Source: DRGV01 sp018903055 [NCBI: bacterium] (GTDB lineage: Bacteria; UBP18; UBA7526). From it: a stretch of DNA of 5,437 nt. This document shows positions 1 to 5,437 of this stretch, in pieces; the first letter of the stretch is position 1; each line of letters opens with the position of its first letter. The stretch is from assembly GCA_018903055.1 (NCBI GenBank), contig JAHIPW010000096.1, forward strand, positions 1 through 5,437, written 5' to 3'. A program made the position numbers and the translations under genes. The notes below the pieces were generated by a model. The model worked only from the letters and a program-made list of their open reading frames with translations, was not told the DNA's origin and made no database searches.

Positions 1-33
1 AAAGAAAGGAAAATAACCAAGATTTAGATAGAG

Positions 34-62
34 AAAGCCCTCCGATTTACTCGGGGGGCTTT
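34..62 (+). terminator. Rho-independent terminator hairpin, possibly bidirectional, after gpgS
   Basis: Positions 34-45 (AAAGCCCTCCGA) pair with 51-62 (TCGGGGGGCTTT) around a 5-base loop, giving a 12-bp stem. On the plus strand it is followed by a T-rich tract (to about 71), and the single imperfect pair is a tolerable G-U wobble. On the minus strand that pair becomes an A-C mismatch, and the following tract (TTTCTCTATCT) is only moderately T-rich. The hairpin therefore looks best suited to a plus-strand transcript arriving from left of the window. It lies 8 bases past the gpgS stop, so it probably also ends the minus-strand operon. The 33 bases to its left show nothing else. Confidence 0.8.
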
Positions 63-69
63 TCTTTTT

Positions 70-1065
70 TTATTGCGTTCTCTTTTGGTTATTCCTTTTC
101 TCCCGATAGGCCTTCACAGTAATCATGGGAGGTCGCTCCATAACCTTCCTCTCAAAGGTCTCAAAACAATACCTCTTCCCTCTTCTTTTGATAAGCCTCA
201 TACTGGGATTTAATTCTTCTAACATCTTTAGTTTCCATAGATCCCCAGCACGGTTCAGGGCCACCTGCAGGATGGAGAAGGCCATCTTAGATAGTGTCGG
301 AAGGGTATGATTCCGGTGGATGCGCTGATCTAGATCTACCTGGGCAATGGAGTTTAGGCCAAATTTTTTATAGATGTCAATCAATAGTCCTGTCTCCACT
401 CCATAACCGATGAAGAAGGGAACTTTCTCTAATATCTCCCTTCTTCCGGCATACTCTCCGCTTAAGGGTTGAATAAGTCCCGAGAGATCGGGAAAGAAAA
501 GATTAAAGATGGGCCGAAGCATGAGCGCCGTTACTCTCCCTCCCCCAGAAGGCCTCAGTGTCGTCTCGCTATTCAACTTTATTGGTCTCTCATAGAAGGC
601 CTTGACATAGCTTATCCGGCTATTGGTTAGAAGAGGACCGAGCAATCCATAGACAAACTTGGGATGGATGTTCTTAATATCGGCATCGAGCCATAGGATG
701 ATATCTCCTTTTAGGAGATAGAGACTCTTCCAGAGATTCTCTCCTTTACCATGATAGACTCCTTTCCCTTTTAGATAATCGTCCGCTAAGTAGACGTCTG
801 CTCCATATCTCTTGGCAATTTCACATGTCTTATCTGTTGAGCCAGAATCAACAATGGCCAACTCATCGATTAAGTGATACTTATCCATAAGTTCACTCTT
901 GATTACGATGAGTTCGGTAGCAATGGTCTCTGCTTCATTTAGAGTAGGAAGGCCTACGCTTATGGTCAGGTTCTTCTTTTTCTTGAGTTTCACCAGTTCT
1001 TTAATATCAGAGAACTGGGAATGATGAAAGGTTCTATTCTTGAACCATTTTTCTACCTTACTCAT
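70..1065 (-). CDS. gpgS: Glucosyl-3-phosphoglycerate synthase (GT81 family)
   Basis: This enzyme transfers glucose from a nucleotide sugar (UDP-, ADP- or GDP-glucose, depending on the organism) to the 2-OH of D-3-phosphoglycerate. That is the first step to glucosylglycerate and, in mycobacteria, to methylglucose lipopolysaccharide. The 331-residue protein is close to the usual length of about 320. It has a GT-A nucleotide-binding fold: GLPTLNE at 38-44, VDSGSTDKT at 72-80, GKGENLW at 106-112, and the metal-binding DAD at 127-129. The GpgS-specific second half is clear: VTALMLRP at 178-185, IQPLSGEYAG at 198-207, YGVETGL at 221-227, and RIHRN at 248-252, whose His is the expected metal ligand. 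No signal peptide or membrane segment is seen, so it should be cytosolic. The chosen ATG overlaps the upstream stop as ATGA and has AGGTGG 8 bases before it. A GTG four codons earlier (1077) is possible but lacks a good ribosome site. The family call is firm; the donor sugar is not readable. Confidence 0.88.
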   Translation of the reverse strand: MSKVEKWFKNRTFHHSQFSDIKELVKLKKKKNLTISVGLPTLNEAETIATELIVIKSELMDKYHLIDELAIVDSGSTDKTCEIAKRYGADVYLADDYLKGKGVYHGKGENLWKSLYLLKGDIILWLDADIKNIHPKFVYGLLGPLLTNSRISYVKAFYERPIKLNSETTLRPSGGGRVTALMLRPIFNLFFPDLSGLIQPLSGEYAGRREILEKVPFFIGYGVETGLLIDIYKKFGLNSIAQVDLDQRIHRNHTLPTLSKMAFSILQVALNRAGDLWKLKMLEELNPSMRLIKRRGKRYCFETFERKVMERPPMITVKAYREKRNNQKRTQ

Positions 1066-2303
1066 ACTTCTTCCCACCTTTCGATTAAATAGGGTTTCTC
1101 CTTCTCAAAGGCCTTGGCTTGAGCCTCAACTACCCTCTCCGCCTCCTTAGAACTCATCTTCAAGGTCTCCTGAGCAAAGGAGCCGGTCTTGGCAAAATAT
1201 AAGGGGGTAAAGAGATCCAATATCTCCTTCTCGGGAAGTTCTTTCTCATGGTAAGCAATAGCAAAATCGTAGACAATCCTTGCCCAGAGGTCGAGAGAAA
1301 ACTTAAAGTTCTTTATTCCTTTGGTATGGGCCAGTTCCCTCACCGCCCGAAAGTTATCCTCAGGCATAATCTCTCTCCAGATGTCGTGGCAATCGGAGTA
1401 GTGATGCTGCAACTGGCCAATCATCCCTTCCACATCTACCAAAAGCGCTTCTGGCTCAGTAGTCTTATAATGGTCATAGATCTTTGTTGGTTTAGAACCC
1501 TTCACCTGCATCCAGTTGTACTCATACTTCTCCATCAGACTAAATAGTGTCCCCACAACTTCTCGGAACATGGGGCCCAATTTCAAGGAAGGTTCTTTGG
1601 GGTTATGGATCTTGGTTCCCAGGGCCACCTGGCATATCCGATATCCCTTATTTATGGCCTCAGTGGTCATCCAACTATCAATACCGAAGCGAGCCACATC
1701 CCCCATCCAGACATCCTCTATGAGGTAGGCCTTAGTCAGGTCGCCAGATAAAGCAAAATCTCCTCCCATAGGCTGCCTGATCCTCAGGCCATATAAGGCC
1801 CTGATTAAGGGATAGGTGATATTATTCGATATGGTTCCATCGTATTTATGGCGAAGATAATAAGGAGTAACGTAGTCATACTTTCCACTTAAGACCGGCT
1901 GGGCCATGAGCTTTATCCAGAGGGGGGTGATGCTTCTTAAATCAGAATCTAAGGTAAGAATTGCCTTTGCTCCCAGTATCTTGCTTGCTTCAAATATAGA
2001 CCTAAAGGCGGTTCCCTTCCCCGGAAGGCCGCGATAGATGAAGGCCATCTTCTCCACCCCCTTAGGAACCGGAGCAGCAATGACAATCTCCCGGGTATCA
2101 TCTAAGGAGCCACCATCCGAGACCAGGATTACTTTCTTATATTTAGGGAAATGCTTGGCCAATCCCTCTGCTGCCTGCTGGATGACATAACCGATGGTAT
2201 CTTCATCATAGAAGCAGGGGATACCGACCACGATGTCCGCCTTCTTTATCTTGGTGCGCAGTCTGTGCCTGGTCTCGTTACGTAGAGCAACTTTATATCG
2301 CAC
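1062..2303 (-). CDS. GT-A glycosyltransferase, glucosylglycerate/mannosylglycerate synthase-like
   Basis: A 413-residue cytosolic glycosyltransferase with no membrane segment. The N-terminal GT-A domain shows VVGIPCFYDEDT at 25-36, VSDGGSLDDT at 61-70, LPGKG at 93-97 and the metal-binding DSD at 119-121. QPMGGDFALSG at 177-187, FGIDSW at 206-211 and a His at 233 (KIHNPK) follow in the order known for Rhodothermus mannosylglycerate synthase (GT78), which has QPLGGEL, WGIDT and a metal-ligand His. The C-terminal 170 residues look helical, with a DLFTPLYF stretch near 363-370 comparable to the C-terminal part of that family. Its tight pairing with gpgS (4-base ATGA overlap) recalls thermophiles that carry both glucosylglycerate synthase (Ggs) and GpgS. 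Candidates are Ggs (ADP-glucose plus glycerate), mannosylglycerate synthase, or a mannosylglucosylglycerate-forming enzyme; the sequence alone does not decide. The start is uncertain: GTG at 2303 has TGAGGG just ahead of it, while GTG at 2321 adds six residues without a visible ribosome site. Confidence 0.75.
   Translation of the reverse strand: MRYKVALRNETRHRLRTKIKKADIVVGIPCFYDEDTIGYVIQQAAEGLAKHFPKYKKVILVSDGGSLDDTREIVIAAPVPKGVEKMAFIYRGLPGKGTAFRSIFEASKILGAKAILTLDSDLRSITPLWIKLMAQPVLSGKYDYVTPYYLRHKYDGTISNNITYPLIRALYGLRIRQPMGGDFALSGDLTKAYLIEDVWMGDVARFGIDSWMTTEAINKGYRICQVALGTKIHNPKEPSLKLGPMFREVVGTLFSLMEKYEYNWMQVKGSKPTKIYDHYKTTEPEALLVDVEGMIGQLQHHYSDCHDIWREIMPEDNFRAVRELAHTKGIKNFKFSLDLWARIVYDFAIAYHEKELPEKEILDLFTPLYFAKTGSFAQETLKMSSKEAERVVEAQAKAFEKEKPYLIERWEEV
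1074..1079 (-). promoter_or_regulatory. Ribosome binding site of gpgS
   Basis: AGGTGG on the minus strand lies 8 bases before the ATG at 1065, inside the 3' end of the upstream glycosyltransferase gene. Together with the ATGA overlap it implies translational coupling. It favours the ATG at 1065 over the in-frame GTG at 1077, which would overlap this site. Confidence 0.6.
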
Positions 2304-2307
2304 GTTT

Positions 2308-2313
2308 CCCTCA
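2308..2313 (-). promoter_or_regulatory. Ribosome binding site deciding the glycosyltransferase start
   Basis: TGAGGG on the minus strand lies 4 bases before the GTG at 2303. No comparable site precedes the longer GTG start at 2321, so the shorter start is preferred. The six extra codons are otherwise featureless. Confidence 0.45.
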
Positions 2314-2337
2314 TTGGACACAGATTATCAGAAGATT

Positions 2338-2439
2338 CGGTTAAAAACAGTTAACAACAGTTAATAACGGTTAAAAACGGTTACACTAAACAAAGCAACT
2401 GATATTAACTGATATTAACAATATTAACCGATGTTAACT
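2338..2439. repeat. Intergenic array of GTTAA words spaced about 10 bp
   Basis: The gap between the mutase and glycosyltransferase genes is almost entirely repeat. From 2338 five 10-base units follow one another: CGGTTAAAAA, CAGTTAACAA, CAGTTAATAA, CGGTTAAAAA and CGGTTACACT. After an 11-base break comes CTGATATTAA twice (2399-2418), then two looser copies with AATATTAACC and GATGTTAAC. The core (G/A)TTAA recurs about once per helical turn. It may be a decayed tandem repeat or a phased protein-binding array; nothing here shows which. No T-tract hairpin is present, so read-through from the mutase gene is possible. Confidence 0.75.
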
Positions 2440-3834
2440 TTAAATCGAGAAAGCCAACTTCTTTCCCGCTTCCATAATCTTTTCTAACTTTCCTTCTTCG
2501 TCTGATTCGGCATAGATTCTTATGATGGGCTCTGTCCCTGAGGTGCGAAACAAGAGCCAGCTATTATCCTCCAAAATGAACTTTATCCCATCTGAAGCAT
2601 CTATCTCCTTAACCTTAATATCCGCCAATTCTTTTGGTGGTTTTTTTCTTAGGGTAGGAATCAAGATGTCCCTCTTATCTACAGGATACTCACTATCAAT
2701 CCTTTGAAAGAGATAGGTGCCAAACTCTTTCCTCATCTCTTCCTGGATCTGGGATAAAGGCTTCTTCTTTAATGCTATCATTTCCAGAAGAAGCAAACCA
2801 GATAATAGGCCATCCCTATCCGGAACATGATTCTTAACCCCGATTCCTCCCGATTCCTCTCCTCCGATTAGGATGTCTTCCTTCAACATTAATTCGCAGA
2901 TATATTTAAAGCCCACCGGGGTCTTATAGATTCTCCTCTTATGCTTCTCTGCTATCTTATTCAGTAGAGAAGTAGTAGATATGGTCTTCACTATCCCCCC
3001 CGACCATCCTCTACTTTCTATTAAATGGAGAGTAAGTAGAGAAAGGACCTGGTGGGGATTAACGAAATTTCCTTTATTATCCATTACTCCCAACCGATCC
3101 CCATCCCCATCTGTGGCCAGTCCCACGTCCGCCTTCTCCTCTTTTATCTTATCCATTAAGGCCTTTAAGTTCTCAAGGATGGGTTCGGGGTTCACTCCGC
3201 CAAAAGAAGGGTTCTCCTCGCCACGAATAGTAATTACCTGACACTTTCCTCCTTTAAGGATTTGGGCGGTATAATCCTTCCCGGCGCCGTGCATAGAATC
3301 GACAACCACCTTAAGAGGGGCTTCTTTTATGGCCTCCAAATTAACAAAGGATTTTAGGAACTGGAGGTAGGGAGGAGTAAGATCTATTCTCTGACTGGCC
3401 TCAAAATCCATCTCTTTCGGCTTATTCTTATATAAGAAGCCCTCGATCCTCTTGGTTGTTGCCTCATCGGCACTTCCCGCATACTCTCCCTTAAACTTTA
3501 TTCCATTATATTTAAAAGGATTGTGACTGGCGGTAATCATAATTCCTCCAGCCGCTTTTTTATCCTTGATGACGAAGCAGACGCAGGGAACGGGCTGGAT
3601 CCTATCGCTCAAGATAACCCTTATTCCATTCCCCGTTAAGACAGAAGCTACCAGACGGGCATATTCTTTGGATAAGAAGCGGGCATCATATCCTATGATA
3701 ATCTCTCTTTTCCCGATCTTCTTCTCCCTTAGATAATCTGCCATGGCCTGAGAGACGATCTTGACATTCTCGAAGGTAAAGTCCTCTGAGATCACTCCCC
3801 TCCAGCCATCGGTACCGAATTTTATTCTCTCCAT
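2440..3834 (-). CDS. Phosphoglucomutase/phosphomannomutase (alpha-D-phosphohexomutase)
   Basis: It interconverts hexose 6-phosphate and hexose 1-phosphate through a phosphoserine, feeding nucleotide-sugar synthesis in the cytosol. The 464-residue protein has all four family signatures in order: FGTDGWRG at 6-13, TASHNP at 101-106 with the phosphorylated Ser103, metal-binding DGDGDR at 242-247, sugar-binding GGEESGG at 324-330, and phosphate-binding RTSGTEP at 430-436. Length is normal. The GEES sugar loop is more typical of glucose-specific mutases than the GEMS of dual-specificity PMM/PGM, so glucose 1-phosphate may be the main product. The neighbouring manC argues for a role with mannose 1-phosphate; both may hold. 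The ATG at 3834 is chosen because FGTDGWRG normally lies at the extreme N-terminus and GAGGAG precedes it. The frame stays open 30 codons further to 3924, but that part translates intergenic repeat and lacks family similarity. Confidence 0.9.
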   Translation of the reverse strand: MERIKFGTDGWRGVISEDFTFENVKIVSQAMADYLREKKIGKREIIIGYDARFLSKEYARLVASVLTGNGIRVILSDRIQPVPCVCFVIKDKKAAGGIMITASHNPFKYNGIKFKGEYAGSADEATTKRIEGFLYKNKPKEMDFEASQRIDLTPPYLQFLKSFVNLEAIKEAPLKVVVDSMHGAGKDYTAQILKGGKCQVITIRGEENPSFGGVNPEPILENLKALMDKIKEEKADVGLATDGDGDRLGVMDNKGNFVNPHQVLSLLTLHLIESRGWSGGIVKTISTTSLLNKIAEKHKRRIYKTPVGFKYICELMLKEDILIGGEESGGIGVKNHVPDRDGLLSGLLLLEMIALKKKPLSQIQEEMRKEFGTYLFQRIDSEYPVDKRDILIPTLRKKPPKELADIKVKEIDASDGIKFILEDNSWLLFRTSGTEPIIRIYAESDEEGKLEKIMEAGKKLAFSI

Positions 3835-3837
3835 TCT

Positions 3838-3843
3838 CTCCTC
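3838..3843 (-). promoter_or_regulatory. Ribosome binding site of the phosphohexomutase
   Basis: GAGGAG on the minus strand ends 3 bases before the ATG at 3834 (the GAGG part is 5 away), supporting that start over the upstream in-frame ATG at 3924. It directly abuts a CGAGCGAAGCGAG stretch at the edge of the intergenic repeat, so the leader is partly repeat-derived. Confidence 0.6.
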
Positions 3844-3857
3844 GCTTCGCTCGGATA

Positions 3858-3971
3858 GTTTACAGTTTACCCGCCCTTCGGGCTGTTTACCGTTAACCGT
3901 AAACCCTCTTCTTAATCGTATCACCGTTCACTTCTTTATAACCGTAAACGGTAAACCGTCAACCGTAAACC
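3858..3971. repeat. Composite GTTTACC/GGTAAAC interspersed repeat, copy A
   Basis: This fills most of the 140-bp gap between manC and the mutase gene. A left block (3865-3894) is identical over 30 bases to 5090-5119. A right block (3941-3970) matches 5159-5188 at 29 of 30 positions. The left block contains the small hairpin GCCC-TTC-GGGC (3873-3883). The rest is degenerate heptamers, GTTTACC on the left and the inverse CCGTAAA/CGGTAAA/CCGTTAA on the right, so the halves can fold together: 3885-3897 pairs with 3944-3956 at 12 of 13 positions. The middle differs from copy B. No T-tract follows the hairpins. Confidence 0.85.
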
Positions 3972-3974
3972 TTA

Positions 3975-5051
<1,077 letters not shown>

Positions 5052-5056
5052 TTTCA

Positions 5057-5060
5057 CTCC
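5057..5060 (-). promoter_or_regulatory. Ribosome binding site of manC
   Basis: GGAG on the minus strand lies 5 bases (TGAAA) before the ATG at 5051 and overlaps the alternative GTG start at 5057, which it therefore argues against. It is preceded by a T-run outside the repeat element. Confidence 0.6.
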
Positions 5061-5082
5061 AAAAAATTGAATTGATAGCTTC

Positions 5083-5189
5083 GTTAACTGTTTACCCGCC
5101 CTTCGGGCTGTTTACCGTTTACCGTTTTTTCACCGTTAACCGTAAACCTTCCTTTACTACCGTAAACGGTAAACCGTTAACCGTAAACC
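5083..5189. repeat. Composite GTTTACC/GGTAAAC interspersed repeat, copy B
   Basis: Second copy of the element found at 3858-3971, in the same orientation, filling the gap between the membrane protein gene and manC. It has the shared 30-base left block (5090-5119) with the GCCC-TTC-GGGC hairpin (5098-5108), and the right heptamer block (5159-5188). A perfect 13-bp inverted repeat, 5110-5122 with 5162-5174 (GTTTACCGTTTAC and its complement), could fold the element around a 39-base loop. No promoter or T-tract terminator could be recognised in this gap. Confidence 0.85.
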
Positions 5190-5198
5190 CCTGTTATA

Positions 5199-5437
5199 TT
5201 AACTTCTCGAAATAAGATATACCCCGAAACAAATCACCAGGGCCCCTATCCATCTGATGGGAGAGACTGTCTCCTGGGTAATGATTATTCCCCACCGAGA
5301 AGCTAAGAGAACCAGAATATAGCCAGCCGCCACCATGGGATAGACCTTGCTAATATCTAACCGGGATAATACTACTAACCATAAAAAGGCACTTAGAACA
5401 AAGGAGACAAATCCAAAGATAACATACCAGTTGCTGA
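5199..5437 (-). CDS. Small multidrug-resistance/EamA-type membrane transporter, C-terminal part
   Basis: An open frame runs from the right edge (first full codon at 5435) to a TAA at 5199-5201, giving the last 78 residues; the start lies outside the window. Three hydrophobic segments are visible, at about residues 3-23 (WYVIFGFVSFV onward), 31-48 and 60-76 (RWIGALVICFGVYLIS). The pattern SKVYPMVAAGYILVLLAS, then a short loop ending ETVSPIRWIGA and a short polar C-terminus, resembles the second half of SMR proteins and of ArnE/ArnF-type lipid-linked sugar flippase subunits in the drug/metabolite transporter superfamily. Inner-membrane location is expected. The substrate cannot be read. Proximity to sugar-nucleotide genes makes a lipid-linked-sugar role imaginable, but the 147-bp repeat-filled gap weakens the link. 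Confidence 0.7.
   Translation of the reverse strand, partial: SNWYVIFGFVSFVLSAFLWLVVLSRLDISKVYPMVAAGYILVLLASRWGIIITQETVSPIRWIGALVICFGVYLISRS

Noticed and set aside
125-310. Plus-strand open frame of 61 codons
   Set aside because: It lies wholly opposite gpgS, whose conserved motifs fix the coding strand; composition is that of an antisense shadow.
1248-1728. Two plus-strand open frames of 99 and 70 codons
   Set aside because: Both are antisense to the glycosyltransferase gene and show no family motif or ribosome site.
2522-3241. Plus-strand open frames of 61 and 86 codons
   Set aside because: They are antisense to the mutase, including its conserved DGDGDR and RTSGTEP regions.
3858-3971. 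CRISPR array
   Set aside because: Units are 7 bases, contiguous and degenerate, with no unique spacers of regular length and no cas genes nearby.
5098-5108. Intrinsic terminator at the GCCC-TTC-GGGC hairpins (also 3873-3883)
   Set aside because: The stem is only 4 bp and no T-run follows on either strand; it is better explained as part of the repeated element.
5052-5198. Sigma-70-like promoter upstream of manC
   Set aside because: No convincing pair of -35 and -10 hexamers with proper spacing could be found; the gap is dominated by repeat.

Overview
The window carries five genes, all read from the minus strand, with no convincing plus-strand gene. In transcription order, from high to low coordinates, they are: the 3' end of a small membrane protein of the SMR/EamA (drug/metabolite transporter) type, cut by the right edge; a mannose-1-phosphate guanylyltransferase (manC); a phosphoglucomutase/phosphomannomutase-family enzyme; a GT-A-fold glycosyltransferase resembling glucosylglycerate/mannosylglycerate synthases; and a glucosyl-3-phosphoglycerate synthase (gpgS). 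A strong hairpin lies just past the gpgS stop.

The two glycosyltransferase genes overlap by ATGA and are surely co-translated. The other junctions are 136 to 147 bp gaps, each filled with short repeats built on GTTTACC/GTTAAC words. Two of these gaps, upstream of manC and upstream of the mutase, hold two copies of one composite element of about 110 bp. The gap upstream of the first glycosyltransferase holds a different array in which GTTAA words recur about every 10 bp. A further repeat, four copies of an 8-mer, sits in frame inside manC.

Taken together, the genes suggest a small-molecule glycoside pathway. The mutase and ManC supply hexose-1-phosphate and GDP-mannose. GpgS joins an activated glucose to 3-phosphoglycerate. 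The second glycosyltransferase either makes glucosylglycerate directly or adds or uses mannose. The likely products are the compatible solutes glucosylglycerate, mannosylglycerate or mannosylglucosylglycerate, or the start of a glycerate-linked polysaccharide. This is inference; no glucosyl-3-phosphoglycerate phosphatase gene is in the window.

The organism is a bacterium that cannot be named from this sequence. The AT-leaning composition, heavy use of AGA/AGG and ATA codons, GTG starts, and abundant short intergenic repeats would fit an uncultivated, perhaps anaerobic or thermophilic, lineage. Confidence in that is low.
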